64,000 nucleotides of DNA from the NCBI RefSeq assembly GCF_009184425.1, contig NZ_WELG01000002.1, forward strand, positions 744,001 through 808,000. Direction: 5' to 3'. Position 1 is the stretch's first letter. Every line of letters begins with the position of its first letter. Source of the DNA: Flagellimonas olearia. GTDB taxonomy: Bacteria; Bacteroidota; Bacteroidia; Flavobacteriales; Flavobacteriaceae. Positions 17,121 to 25,854 of the stretch are shown here, one piece after another. The notes beneath the pieces were generated by a model, which was not told the DNA's origin, did not search any database, and worked only from the letters and a program-made list of their open reading frames with translations. The position numbers and the translations under genes are program-made.

Positions 17121-17789
17121 TTAATGTGTTACTGGGTTAAGGTGGTGATACAGGGCGATGAAAGCAAAGCCCAATGGAATGACCACCGAAAATATTTTTG
17201 CAAATGTCTTGATACCTGGAGAGTACTTGTTGTTCAATCCCATACTCTGGAAAGAAGAGGCAAAGCCATGCCACAGGTGAAGACCCAGAAGGAAAAATGA
17301 AACAATGTAGATGATGGTCCTCCAGAATGGAGCGAACTTCTCTACGGTTTCATGGTAATAACGCGTTGGGTCCTCTGGGGAAACCTCTATGTATTTGTAG
17401 GCCATTTCATGAACCCAAAAATCATAAAAGTGGAGTGCCAAAAAAGCTAAGATCACCAATCCGGAATAGATCATGTTTCTGGACACCCATGGTGCGTTGG
17501 CGCTTCCCTTGTACTTCACATAACTGCCACCCCTTGCTTTCTTGTTCTGGATTTCCAAAGCAAAACCCATGACAAAATGGATGATCACCCCCGCAATAAG
17601 AACGGGCTGAAGAACAAATTGTACCAATGGATTGTATCCCATGAAATGGGACCAAGCATTAAAGGTTTCAGGGTCTAGGACCGAGGCAATGTTAATGGTA
17701 AAATGTTGTGTAAGAAAAACAACCAAAAAAAGACCCGAAAGTGCCATCACAACTTTTCGGGCAATTGAAGATTTTATCAATCCACTCAT
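17121..17789 (-). CDS. sdhC: Succinate dehydrogenase cytochrome b subunit (B-type SdhC)
   Basis: This is the single membrane anchor that binds two hemes b and the quinone site. The 222-residue protein starts at 17789 ([19 protein letters not shown]) and has about five membrane segments with His residues in LTQHF, GVIIHF, LALHF and [13 protein letters not shown], fitting di-heme B-type enzymes that work with menaquinone. The frame is open further upstream, but that stretch overlaps the promoter. First gene of sdhCAB. Confidence 0.93.
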   Translation of the reverse strand: MSGLIKSSIARKVVMALSGLFLVVFLTQHFTINIASVLDPETFNAWSHFMGYNPLVQFVLQPVLIAGVIIHFVMGFALEIQNKKARGGSYVKYKGSANAPWVSRNMIYSGLVILAFLALHFYDFWVHEMAYKYIEVSPEDPTRYYHETVEKFAPFWRTIIYIVSFFLLGLHLWHGFASSFQSMGLNNKYSPGIKTFAKIFSVVIPLGFAFIALYHHLNPVTH

Positions 17790-17806
17790 TAGTGCTGGTT
17801 TTGAGA

Positions 17807-17837
17807 CAAATTTACAGCACGGACGAGTTTTTAACAA
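17807..17837 (-). promoter_or_regulatory. Promoter of sdhCAB
   Basis: On the minus strand TTG (17837-17835) is followed after 20 bases by TAAATTTG (17814-17807), an excellent Bacteroidetes promoter. Transcription would start near 17800, about 11 bases before the sdhC ATG. Confidence 0.7.
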
Positions 17838-18012
17838 GCTTTCAATATTGGAAAACAGCTTATTTAGATTGATTTTAAGCTGTTGGGCGCCCCTTGGAAG
17901 AAATAGGTTTGGCCAATACATAAAGCTTGATCCTATTTTCAAAACCTTCTTGAGATGTTAAGTTTGGGATTTTTGACCGATATTACCGATAATTACCAAC
18001 CGAAACCTTATC

Positions 18013-18900
18013 ATGGACATTGCCATTTTATCCGTTAGCCTCAACGTACATTCCACCAGAAGAATAGCACAGGAGGCCCAAAATGCCGGACATTATGTGG
18101 AAATGATCGATCATACCCGATGTTCGGTACAGTTGGGCACGGACAAACCCAAGATTTATTTGGATGCGGAGGATATCACCGATGAGTTCGATGCCATTAT
18201 TCCCCGTATTGGCACCACAGTGACTCGTCACGGTGCCGCCATTGTGAAGCAATTTGAGATGAACGACATCTTTAGCACGGCAAGGTCCTTGGGCATAACC
18301 CGGGCCCGCAACAAGGTGCGGACCCTTCAGATCATGTCCAGAAAGGGAATTCCCATTCCTGAAACCGTATTTTCCATCAATCCCTACAACGTTGAGGAGC
18401 AAATCAAGTTTTTGGGTGGTGGTCCGGTAATCATAAAATTGCAGGAAGGTACCCAAGGTAAGGGGGTAATGCTGGCCGAGAGCAAAAAATCCGCCAAGTC
18501 CATTATAGATACCCTTTACAATATGAATACCAGTATCTTATTGCAGGAATATATTGAGGAGGCCCATGGCGAAGATCTTCGGATCATTGTGGTGGGAAAC
18601 AAAGTGGTGGCCAGCATGAAGCGAATCAGCAATATCGATGATTTTAGGTCCAATGTACACCGTGGTGCGGAAACCGAAGCGGTCCAGTTGACCCCAAAAG
18701 AAAAATATATTGCCCTGAACGCAACAAAATATCTGGGTCTTGGAGTTGCCGGAGTAGACCTTATCCGCTCAAAAAAGGGACCTTTGTTGATAGAGGTAAA
18801 TGCCTCTCCGGGATTGAAAGGGATAGAGGCTGCCACAAATGTGAACGTGGCCAAGCACATCATTCAATATGTGGAAAAAAATGGACGTAGAAAAAGATAA
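18013..18900 (+). CDS. rimK: RimK-type ATP-grasp glutamate ligase
   Basis: RimK adds Glu residues to the C-terminus of ribosomal protein S6 in E. coli; relatives make other peptide or amide bonds. The 295-residue protein has the pre-ATP-grasp segment (IIPRIGTTVTRHGAAIVKQFE) and the ATP-grasp fold with VIIKLQEGTQGKGVML, LLQEYIEEAHGEDLRI and the metal-binding end GVDLIRSKKGPLLIEVNASP. The start at 18013 matches the usual MDIAILSVSLN-type opening. Its 3' end overlaps the aspartoacylase-like gene, which points to coupled action of a ligase and a hydrolase. Confidence 0.92.
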   Translation: MDIAILSVSLNVHSTRRIAQEAQNAGHYVEMIDHTRCSVQLGTDKPKIYLDAEDITDEFDAIIPRIGTTVTRHGAAIVKQFEMNDIFSTARSLGITRARNKVRTLQIMSRKGIPIPETVFSINPYNVEEQIKFLGGGPVIIKLQEGTQGKGVMLAESKKSAKSIIDTLYNMNTSILLQEYIEEAHGEDLRIIVVGNKVVASMKRISNIDDFRSNVHRGAETEAVQLTPKEKYIALNATKYLGLGVAGVDLIRSKKGPLLIEVNASPGLKGIEAATNVNVAKHIIQYVEKNGRRKR

Positions 18901-19840
18901 CAAGACCATCACCATAAATGGGGAGAGCGTAGCTCCCGGGGAACAAAAATCCGTTGAGTTGGGCATAGCCCGTTTGCCTACGGGAACACTGATCGATATC
19001 CCGGTGCATGTGTTCAATGGAAAGAATGCCGGTCCAACCGTGTTGGTGCAAGCTGGATTGCATGGAGATGAAATCAACGGGGTAGAAACCTTGCGTAGAA
19101 TGCTTCAGGAAAAAAAGTTCAATGTCAAAAAAGGGGCGGTAATGGTAGTCCCGATTCTCAATATTTTTGGATTTATCCATTTTTCAAGGGATGTACCGGA
19201 TGGGAAGGATGTAAACCGCAGTTTTCCCGGGCGCAAAACAGGGTCACTGGCCAGCAGGATTGCCCACACCTATGCCTCCCAGCTATTGCCGCAAGTGGAT
19301 TTTGGAATTGATCTGCATACTGGGGGAAGCCAACGCCATAACCATCCCCAAGCACGCTATACCCAGGAAGACCCTAAAAGTAAGATGCTGGCGGAATCCT
19401 TCGGGGCACCATTTCATTTTGCCTCCAAGTTGATAACCGGGTCTTTTCGGAAGACGACTTTTAAAATGGGCATACCTACCATGGTGTATGAAGCGGGTGA
19501 AAGTATGCGGTTTGATGAAAATGCCATTGCATTTGCCATGCAGGGGATACAAAACGTAATGAATGGCCTGAACATGTTTGCCAAAAGTGAACTAAAAGAG
19601 GAAAGCGCATCGGTCCACTTGGAGTTTACCCGTTGGGTAAGGGCACCAAGGGCCGGGATGTTCATACCACAGATTGCGAATGGACAGTACATTCAGAAAG
19701 GGGAGATTTTAGGCTTGGTAACAGATACCTACGCGAAAAAAAACAAAAAAATCAAGGCACCATTTGATGGCTACGTCATCTGTATCAACCATCAAGCTGT
19801 GGTCAACCAAGGCGATGCCTTATTTCATCTGGGGCGTTAG
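18881..19840 (+). CDS. Succinylglutamate desuccinylase/aspartoacylase family zinc hydrolase
   Basis: This M14-like zinc enzyme family cleaves amide bonds of N-acylated or peptide substrates. The zinc ligands are visible as GLHGDEINGVE (His and Glu) and the His in DLHTGG; VNRSFPG provides the substrate Arg. The C-terminal part (APRAGMFIPQIANGQYIQKGEILGLVTD) looks like a lipoyl/biotinyl-type beta domain, as is usual in this subfamily. The start at 18881 overlaps rimK by 20 bases; a start 12 bases earlier is also possible. The natural substrate is unknown; reversal or trimming of RimK products is one idea. Confidence 0.88.
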   Translation: MDVEKDNKTITINGESVAPGEQKSVELGIARLPTGTLIDIPVHVFNGKNAGPTVLVQAGLHGDEINGVETLRRMLQEKKFNVKKGAVMVVPILNIFGFIHFSRDVPDGKDVNRSFPGRKTGSLASRIAHTYASQLLPQVDFGIDLHTGGSQRHNHPQARYTQEDPKSKMLAESFGAPFHFASKLITGSFRKTTFKMGIPTMVYEAGESMRFDENAIAFAMQGIQNVMNGLNMFAKSELKEESASVHLEFTRWVRAPRAGMFIPQIANGQYIQKGEILGLVTDTYAKKNKKIKAPFDGYVICINHQAVVNQGDALFHLGR

Positions 19841-20263
19841 GCCTTCCTTCTCCTCTTCAATTTTGGAAAGGCTCCAGGCAATGGCACTTTCCAAATCTTC
19901 AAACTGGCGAATTTTTTCCTTGAAGAACAGTCGCTCCAAAACAATACTGGACAGCCCACCCTTGTCATAGCTTACAATGGAATAGTACTTCAACTGGTGT
20001 CTGTTTCTATAAAACTTCAACCAATCCGTAGGGACTACCGAATACGGGTTAATGCGATTGGAAATGTAAGCAATGGGTTTATCCCTGCCGATGATTTCGT
20101 AGGCAATGTCTATAATTTTTTTGGCCATGGACCAGTTAAAGACCACACCTTCCTTGATTTCGGAAATGACCAACCCATCAAAGAAATAGAAAACCCCAAA
20201 CTCGCATTCCCGAATCTCACGGATATTCTTAAAAAAGTCAATGTCCTTAACGGTCTTCTGCAT
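19820..20263 (-). CDS. Conserved hypothetical protein, STAS/SpoIIAA-like size and layout
   Basis: The 147-residue product starts MQKTVKDIDFFKNIREIREC (an 18-codon longer frame to 20317 exists but begins with an unlikely stretch). It alternates beta strands and helices (GVFYFFDGLVISEIKEG, AKKIIDIAYEIIGRDKPIAYISNR, YYSIVSYDKGGLSSIVLERLFF, AIAWSLSKIEE), a pattern typical of small STAS-like domain proteins of flavobacteria. No active site is evident. Its 3' end overlaps the convergent aspartoacylase-like gene by 21 bases. Confidence 0.7.
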   Translation of the reverse strand: MQKTVKDIDFFKNIREIRECEFGVFYFFDGLVISEIKEGVVFNWSMAKKIIDIAYEIIGRDKPIAYISNRINPYSVVPTDWLKFYRNRHQLKYYSIVSYDKGGLSSIVLERLFFKEKIRQFEDLESAIAWSLSKIEEEKEGLTPQMK

Positions 20264-20358
20264 GCCAAAAAATACTGGGACCGTAAAATTAATCAATCCC
20301 AAGACGTATTCCGACACCGTTTTGTGAACATCTATACTTTTTTAATCCAAAAAAGCTT

Positions 20359-21537
20359 TCATAGATAGGTCAACCACCATTTTTCCCTATGGGTTGTCTT
20401 ATAATCATTATACCAACTACAAATGGGATACAAGGCCAAGGTCAGCAAGATCCAAATGAGGTATACTACCCACAGGCTAAACCCATATCCCCTTAGCTGG
20501 GGTTGTAAAGTGACCCATAGATCGATAACCATATCGGAAAAACTGAATCCCGTTAAGATGGCAGCAAACACCGCCAAAACATGAATTGCATAAATGTGGA
20601 GGATGTAAAAAAACATGGGTACCCGACCAATGACCACCAATTTTTCGGTCCAGTAGTTTTGCCAGTTTTCCACCAAGCCCAAAAAAATGATTGAGGGCCC
20701 AAGCGTGATCAATAAATAAAGCAAGGACGGTGGATATTTGGTCACATTGAAAAAAGAAGCTATGGTTAACCCAATACTATCTTGATCTGCCCAAAGGTTA
20801 GGGTCACCATAGGTGTTGAAGGCCCTCAGCGCCAAAAATACCAAGACCATCCCAGCACCCATTTGAAACAGTCTTTTAATGCGAAGCTTCGCATCAAAGG
20901 AAGGCAAGTAGAGCCCGCCAAAATAATATCCAAGGGGCATTACAAAGATCCAAGGAATCATAGGATATCCCACAAAGAGTTGAAAACTGCCCAAATCCAG
21001 TAAATTGAAAACATGCAATAAGGTCCATATCCCTGAAGTCACCGGGTCGGTCGGAGCAACGGAGTCCAATAGGTTATGACCAAAAATGGCAATAAGAGAG
21101 AGTGCTATCATAAGCTTTTTGGGAAGATGGATGAATCCGGCCAAACAGACCATGCTTATACCCAACACCCAAATTACTTGAAGAAGGATGGTGGAATAGT
21201 CCAGTTTGAACATCCACGCCAGTTTTATAATGGTGAACTCAGCAATCAACAACCAAAGTCCACGCTTCAACAACCATGTGGAGAGGGCTTTTTTAGTGAT
21301 GCGTTGTCCTACAAAAAAAGCTGAGGTCCCGGCCAAGAAAACAAAGACCGGCGCACAAAAATGGGTAACAAACCGGGTCCAGAACAAAGGGACATTGGTT
21401 TGGGACATGTCCGTTGGGTCAAAGAAATAGGCATCGAAATGAAAATAATCGCGCACATGGTCCAATGCCATGATGACCATGACAAGCCCGCGCAGCATGT
21501 CAATGGATTTGATTCGGTTTTTTCGGTTGGTCTGCAT
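20359..21537 (-). CDS. DUF1624/HGSNAT-like multispanning membrane acyltransferase-related protein
   Basis: The 392-residue protein has about ten hydrophobic helices and opens with RIKSIDMLRGLVMVIMALDHVRDYFH, the signature of the DUF1624/heparan-alpha-glucosaminide N-acetyltransferase catalytic family (conserved Asp and His in LDHVRD). Relatives transfer acyl groups to sugars across membranes, but no substrate is known for the bacterial ones. The gene stands alone on the minus strand, about 95 bases from the STAS-like gene. Confidence 0.85.
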   Translation of the reverse strand: MQTNRKNRIKSIDMLRGLVMVIMALDHVRDYFHFDAYFFDPTDMSQTNVPLFWTRFVTHFCAPVFVFLAGTSAFFVGQRITKKALSTWLLKRGLWLLIAEFTIIKLAWMFKLDYSTILLQVIWVLGISMVCLAGFIHLPKKLMIALSLIAIFGHNLLDSVAPTDPVTSGIWTLLHVFNLLDLGSFQLFVGYPMIPWIFVMPLGYYFGGLYLPSFDAKLRIKRLFQMGAGMVLVFLALRAFNTYGDPNLWADQDSIGLTIASFFNVTKYPPSLLYLLITLGPSIIFLGLVENWQNYWTEKLVVIGRVPMFFYILHIYAIHVLAVFAAILTGFSFSDMVIDLWVTLQPQLRGYGFSLWVVYLIWILLTLALYPICSWYNDYKTTHREKWWLTYL

Positions 21538-21689
21538 GATGATGTGTGTTGATGGTTGTTTTTTATCAAAAGGAATAACCTTCTGTACAAGTGCATATTA
21601 GCATTACCAAATTACACAAAAGCCATGGATGAAAAGACCCGAAAATTGCTTTATTTCAAGAAAGAAAGGATTTCCTCATCAACTAGGCA

Positions 21690-22079
21690 TCATTTTTCCA
21701 TGCTCTTTAGCTGAATCCCCAACGCTTTGGTGGAAAGCTGAACTTCCAGCAGGGACAAGAGCAAGGAAATAACCAAAAAGACCAGACTTACCCCAAAGAT
21801 GACATTGGCCCAAACGTTCAGTTCCACATAGATGAGGAACATGGTCACCGCTGCCAATAGGAAACTGATGATGGCCGTGGCCTGCATGTTTTTGATGATA
21901 CCCAAACGTTTTCTGAGTTGGTTTATCTGTTGTTTCAAGGGTTGGGCCGAGGTTTCCTCAAATTGTTTGTGCAACTGTCGGATCAGTGCCGCAATGGCCA
22001 AATATCGGGCATTGTAGGCCAACATGGTCAGGGAAATGGCCGGAAACAATAGGGCCGGGATGCTTAGGTTGAGCTGCAT
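21690..22079 (-). CDS. DUF2721-type small membrane protein
   Basis: The start at 22079 (MQLNLSIPALLFPAISLTMLAYNARYL) gives 129 residues with an N-terminal membrane helix that enters a charged helix (IAALIRQLHKQFEE, QQINQLRKRLGIIKNMQATAI), then two closely spaced membrane helices near the C-terminus. This matches the DUF2721 family of unknown function. A 15-codon upstream extension would overlap the promoter region of the next gene and is rejected. It is divergent from the aminopeptidase gene with a shared 78-base region. Confidence 0.75.
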   Translation of the reverse strand: MQLNLSIPALLFPAISLTMLAYNARYLAIAALIRQLHKQFEETSAQPLKQQINQLRKRLGIIKNMQATAIISFLLAAVTMFLIYVELNVWANVIFGVSLVFLVISLLLSLLEVQLSTKALGIQLKSMEK

Positions 22080-22108
22080 GGATTTTATTTTAACGGGAAG
22101 GTATGAAT

Positions 22109-22139
22109 TTGTCTTCGGGAACACAATTACCTACATTTG
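22109..22139 (+). promoter_or_regulatory. Promoter of the aminopeptidase P gene
   Basis: TTG (22109-22111), 20 bases, TACATTTG (22132-22139): a full match to the Bacteroidetes consensus, 18 bases before the ATG. It also shows that an in-frame TTG at 22137 cannot be the start. Confidence 0.7.
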
Positions 22140-22157
22140 GACAAATCATTTTTTGAC

Positions 22158-23450
22158 ATGAAATACTTCCCGATAGATCGAAACCTATTCATAAAGAACC
22201 GCAAGAAATTTATGGCGCAGATGAAGCCCAAAAGTATTGCGGTGTTCAACTCCAACGACATTTACCCCATTGGGGCGGACAGCACCATGCCCTTTGAGCA
22301 AGCCAGGGATATTTTTTACCTAAGCGGAGCGGATCAAGAGGAAACCATTTTGGTACTTTTCCCGGATGCTTTGGACAAAAAAAATAGGGAAATCCTCTTT
22401 GTGAGGGAGACCAATGAGCATATTGCGGTTTGGGAAGGGGCCAAGCTGACCAAAGAGCAAGCCACAGCCGTATCTGGAATTGAGACTGTATACTGGCTCA
22501 CGGATTTTGACAAGGTCTTTTTTGATTTGATGACCGAGGCGGATACCATTTATTTCAACACCAATGAACATTACCGTCAGGCGGTGGAGACCCAGACCCG
22601 GGAAGACCGTTTCATCCAAAAATGTAAGCAAGATTTTCCTGCCCATCAATGGGCGAAGAGCAATACTATTTTACAACAGATTCGCGGGGTGAAGGAGCCT
22701 GAGGAAATTGCATTGATGCAGACCGCTTGCGACATCACCGAAAAGGGTTTCCGAAGAATCTTGGGATTTGTGAAACCTGGCGTTTGGGAGTATGAAATGG
22801 AAGCGGAGTTCCTTCATGAGTTTGTACGGAACCGTTCCAAAGGCTTTGCCTATACACCTATCATTGCATCAGGCGCCAACGCCAATGTGCTCCACTATGT
22901 GGAAAACAACCAACAGGTGAAGGATGGGGATATGATCTTGATGGATTTGGCCGCGGAATATGCCAACTACTCCAGTGACCTTACCCGGACCATACCCGCC
23001 AACGGAAGATTCACCGACCGTCAAAAAGCAGTGTACAGTGCGGTACTTAGGGTCAAGGACCAAGCCACAAAAATGTTGGTGCCCGGAACTCTTTGGGCCG
23101 AATACCATAAAGAGGTGGGTAAGATCATGACCTCGGAATTGTTGGGTCTTGGTCTATTGGACAAGGCCGATGTACAGAACGAAGATCCCAAATGGCCTGC
23201 CTACAAGAAATACTTTATGCACGGCACCAGTCACCATATAGGATTGGATACCCATGATTATGGAGCATTGAAAACCCCCATGAAGGCCAATATGGTCTTT
23301 ACGGTAGAACCTGGGATCTATATTCCAAAAGAGGGCATGGGCATCCGTTTGGAGGACGATGTGGTCATCCAGGAAAAGGGGGAGCCATTCAATTTGATGC
23401 GCAACATCCCCATTGAGATTGAAGAGATAGAGGAGTTGATGAACACATAA
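22158..23450 (+). CDS. pepP: Aminopeptidase P family (M24B) metallopeptidase
   Basis: Aminopeptidase P removes an N-terminal residue preceding proline. The 430-residue protein has the N-terminal creatinase-like domain and the pita-bread catalytic domain. The five metal ligands are visible as Asp in LMDLAAEYANYSSDLTRT (two Asp), His in HGTSHHIGLDTHD, Glu in TVEPGIYIP and Glu in GIRLEDDVVI. The ATG at 22158 gives the family start MKYFPIDRNLF. The gene is followed by a dispersed repeat and a small membrane protein gene on the same strand. Confidence 0.93.
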   Translation: MKYFPIDRNLFIKNRKKFMAQMKPKSIAVFNSNDIYPIGADSTMPFEQARDIFYLSGADQEETILVLFPDALDKKNREILFVRETNEHIAVWEGAKLTKEQATAVSGIETVYWLTDFDKVFFDLMTEADTIYFNTNEHYRQAVETQTREDRFIQKCKQDFPAHQWAKSNTILQQIRGVKEPEEIALMQTACDITEKGFRRILGFVKPGVWEYEMEAEFLHEFVRNRSKGFAYTPIIASGANANVLHYVENNQQVKDGDMILMDLAAEYANYSSDLTRTIPANGRFTDRQKAVYSAVLRVKDQATKMLVPGTLWAEYHKEVGKIMTSELLGLGLLDKADVQNEDPKWPAYKKYFMHGTSHHIGLDTHDYGALKTPMKANMVFTVEPGIYIPKEGMGIRLEDDVVIQEKGEPFNLMRNIPIEIEEIEELMNT

Positions 23451-23453
23451 TCT

Positions 23454-23478
23454 TGTCACATCGAGCGCAGTCGAGATG
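23454..23478. repeat. Copy of the GAGCGCAGTCGAGA intergenic repeat
   Basis: The unit TGTCACATCGAGCGCAGTCG, followed by AGATG, lies just after the aminopeptidase stop. It shares ATGTCGAGCGCAGTCGAGA-like sequence with the cluster at 14064-14294. Confidence 0.7.
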
Positions 23479-23517
23479 ATTGGATTCTTCACTTTGCCCA
23501 GAAAGACAATAACAACT

Positions 23518-23691
23518 ATGAAACTGATTCTGTTTTTACAACAAGCCGATATTGAAAAGAAAATTCAGGAAGCACCGGACAGCGCTTATGAAATAGGCGT
23601 GGTCATTGGCAGTTATTTGCCGTTTGTGATCCTTGCCGGGATTGCCTATGCCCTATATTATTACAACAAGAAAAAGAGGGGCTCTGAATAA
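23518..23691 (+). CDS. Small single-span membrane protein, unknown function
   Basis: The 57-residue product (MKLILFLQQADIEKKIQEAP start) has one clear membrane helix near residues 28-48 (VVIGSYLPFVILAGIAYALYY) followed by a positively charged tail NKKKRGSE, predicting a cytoplasmic C-terminus. Longer upstream frames run into the dispersed repeat and are rejected. It lies between aminopeptidase P and a ketopantoate reductase-like gene, all on the plus strand. No family name can be given. Confidence 0.6.
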   Translation: MKLILFLQQADIEKKIQEAPDSAYEIGVVIGSYLPFVILAGIAYALYYYNKKKRGSE

Positions 23692-23753
23692 TGTATCCAT
23701 AGAATACTTTCCGACCTGAGATGAGTTTAAGATAAACATGATACCTTAGAGGT

Positions 23754-24668
23754 ATGAAAGTTTTTATCATCGGAGCAGGGTCTGTGGGCAAGACGTTGGC
23801 CGTTTGTCTCCATCATCAGGGAAAGGAAGTAGAGTTGATCCGCGGCCGCGAAGGTCAGGGCAAACCCCATCAACAAAAGATTACCTTGCAGTTGAAGGAT
23901 GGGTCACAGCTCGAGGCCGACATCCAAAACAGTACCTTGGACCATCACAAAACCTTGGATGGGTTGGTGGTCCTCACGAACAAATCGTTCGGAAACGAGG
24001 CACTTGCCGAAAAACTACAATTCAAAGCTAAAAACTCACCTTTGGTGCTTTTACAAAATGGACTGGGCGTGGAACAACTCTTTTTGGAGAAAGGATTTGG
24101 CGAACTGTATCGATGCGTTCTTTTCATGACCAGCCAGCACAGTGATACCAATACTGTTAGTTACAAACCCGTTGCGGAATCGCCCATTGGGGTTATCCAG
24201 CAAAAGACTTCGAGCTTAGAAACGGTGATCGGCCTATTGGATACGCCCAATTTCAGATTTGTGGCGGAAAAGAACATCCAACGTACCATCTGGAAAAAAG
24301 CCATTGCCAACAGTGTTTTTAATTCCATTTGTCCCTTGTTGGAAGTGGACAATGGTATCTTCCACAGGAACAAGGAAGTGCTGGCCATTGCGCAACGGGT
24401 GATTACGGAATGCGTGACCATTGCCAACAAAAAAGGGGTGGATTTGGGCACTTCGGAATTGGAAGACCAAGTATTGACCATAAGCCGAATGTCCGACGGC
24501 CAGTTTATCTCCACCTTGCAGGACATCAACAACAAAAGGGAAACGGAAATTGACACCCTGAACTTTGAAATTTACCGAATGGCCCAGGCCATGAACCTAT
24601 CCGATCGGGTAAAGGAAACCCGATTGTTGGGGGAATTGGTAAAACTAAAATCCGAACTGCACCGATAG
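23754..24668 (+). CDS. Ketopantoate reductase family protein (PanE/ApbA-like)
   Basis: The family reduces 2-dehydropantoate to pantoate with NADPH; many members have other 2-oxo acid substrates. The 304-residue protein has the Rossmann motif FIIGAGSVGKTLA at residues 3-15, the LLQNGLGVE motif near 100, and the catalytic Lys region IWKKAIANSVFNSICPLL, followed by the helical C-terminal domain with a closing DTLNFEI. The ligand residues look conserved, but without a pantothenate neighbour I leave the gene symbol empty. Confidence 0.85.
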   Translation: MKVFIIGAGSVGKTLAVCLHHQGKEVELIRGREGQGKPHQQKITLQLKDGSQLEADIQNSTLDHHKTLDGLVVLTNKSFGNEALAEKLQFKAKNSPLVLLQNGLGVEQLFLEKGFGELYRCVLFMTSQHSDTNTVSYKPVAESPIGVIQQKTSSLETVIGLLDTPNFRFVAEKNIQRTIWKKAIANSVFNSICPLLEVDNGIFHRNKEVLAIAQRVITECVTIANKKGVDLGTSELEDQVLTISRMSDGQFISTLQDINNKRETEIDTLNFEIYRMAQAMNLSDRVKETRLLGELVKLKSELHR

Positions 24669-24722
24669 AGCCTTCGCAGCTTTTATTCTTCTTTTTTGCG
24701 GGGTTTTGGAAAACCCGGTCGA

Positions 24723-25436
24723 TCACTCGGCGGGCTTGGGGAACTCCTGTTTAGTTTTACGGGGATTTTTGATAAGATACCAAGTTACAATTCCTGGCAC
24801 GACCAATGTCTGCCAAAGAAAAAACGATAATTGTTCCCATCCACCTAAATCCACACCTTCGCCATCCGGAACGAATAAGGAATTGCCCAATGGGCCAGCG
24901 GAAAAAACAACTATACTGATCACGATCCATCCAAAATGCAATCCCAATGGCGTATACAAGGATTTCGTTTTGGCAAAGGCAAAGGCAAACATCCAACCTC
25001 CTGCTCCGGTCAATAGAAAAACATAGGCCATTGGAATGAGACCGCTACCAAACATTTGATAACTGAACCAATGGTATATTCCAAATGCCGATGCACTGAT
25101 GATGCATGCCCAATTGACTCCTAATCTTTTGATGAGAAGGTATAACAATGCACCTCTAAAAATAAGTTCTTCAAGCAAAGCGGCCTTAAACGCCCACCAT
25201 ATCCCATTGATGCTCTCCCAAATTCCATAATCCGTATTTCTTATATAGCCAATGTCCTTAAAATAGGACTGGCCCAGTAAATTGATAGTACAAAACAACG
25301 CCATGAAAATCAAACCAACGGAAAACCCTTTCAAGCGCCTCTTGGTGGGCAATATCCCTAGAACAGTGATGTGTTCTTTTGAAATTAACCAAAGAATCAG
25401 CCATGAGAGAAGAGAAACAACTACAATACCTAACAA
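24723..25436 (-). CDS. CPBP family intramembrane glutamic endopeptidase
   Basis: The 237-residue multispanning protein has the three CPBP/Abi motifs: LLEELIFRGALL (Glu89-Glu90 and Arg94), FGIYHWFSY (His of FxxxH) and LHFGWIV (third His). Relatives include CAAX prenyl proteases and bacteriocin-immunity proteins; the substrate is unknown. The start at 25436 gives an immediate membrane helix. The last codons and 3' flank are repeated in decayed form at 25651-25715, showing that a second copy once stood upstream. Confidence 0.88.
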   Translation of the reverse strand: MLGIVVVSLLSWLILWLISKEHITVLGILPTKRRLKGFSVGLIFMALFCTINLLGQSYFKDIGYIRNTDYGIWESINGIWWAFKAALLEELIFRGALLYLLIKRLGVNWACIISASAFGIYHWFSYQMFGSGLIPMAYVFLLTGAGGWMFAFAFAKTKSLYTPLGLHFGWIVISIVVFSAGPLGNSLFVPDGEGVDLGGWEQLSFFLWQTLVVPGIVTWYLIKNPRKTKQEFPKPAE

Positions 25437-25650
25437 ACCACGCTAATAAAGTATAAGATCTTTCAATATACTCTTATTATTTTAAAATAAGCTAGCGCTA
25501 TAATGTGTACTAAAGAGAGTTTGAGTTTCTAATCGCATCTGATTTGAGGGAGATTCCACATGAATCATATATTGGATGCTGAACACAAGTGGAAATATGA
25601 CGCCATTTGATCTTCACCTTTAATTTTCTGCTTGCTTCACAAAACCAATT

Positions 25651-25715
25651 CTTCTTCTTTTTTGTGGTTTTTTGGAAGTCCCCGTCAATTACTTTATGGG
25701 ATTGGTGAACCCATA
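25651..25715 (-). pseudogene. Decayed 3' end of a second CPBP gene
   Basis: These 65 bases align without gaps to 24685-24749, the end and 3' flank of the intact CPBP gene, with 47 identities. The stop codon lies at the same place (TAA at 25691-25689, against TGA). The last codons read YGFTNPIK-stop, against QEFPKPAE-stop in the intact copy. The rest of the 418-base gap (25437-25854) holds no open CPBP frame, so only the tail survives. It may come from tandem duplication followed by deletion. Confidence 0.55.
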
Positions 25716-25740
25716 CCAGTCATTCGTCAATTGGGCACAC

Positions 25741-25813
25741 AAACTTATCTAGGGAACCCTGAACTTCGAGGCTCTAACGCTCGAGCCGTCCCGCTCTGGG
25801 CATAGATAAGTTT
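25741..25813. repeat. Inverted-repeat-bounded structured element
   Basis: AAACTTATCT (25741-25750) and its exact complement AGATAAGTTT (25804-25813) enclose a GC-richer core with further short stems: AGGGAACCCT, and GGCTC pairing with GAGCC. It precedes the PAP2 gene by about 40 bases. It resembles a dispersed palindromic repeat rather than a terminator, since no T run follows on either strand. Confidence 0.5.
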
Positions 25814-25854
25814 AACCTACTTCATGCCTTGGAGGCGTGCACAATTAAAAAAGA

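Noticed and set aside
21624-21713. Short plus-strand ORF between the DUF1624 and DUF2721 genes
   Set aside because: 28 codons, no promoter or terminator, and it overlaps the end of the DUF2721 gene.
24680-24722. GGGTTTT/AAAACCC palindrome after the ketopantoate reductase gene as a terminator
   Set aside because: The T run precedes rather than follows the hairpin on the plus strand, and A residues follow on the minus strand.
25741-25815. Integron attC site
   Set aside because: A GTTTAAC core-like heptamer is present but the complementary GTTRRRY partner and the usual R/L box order are not.
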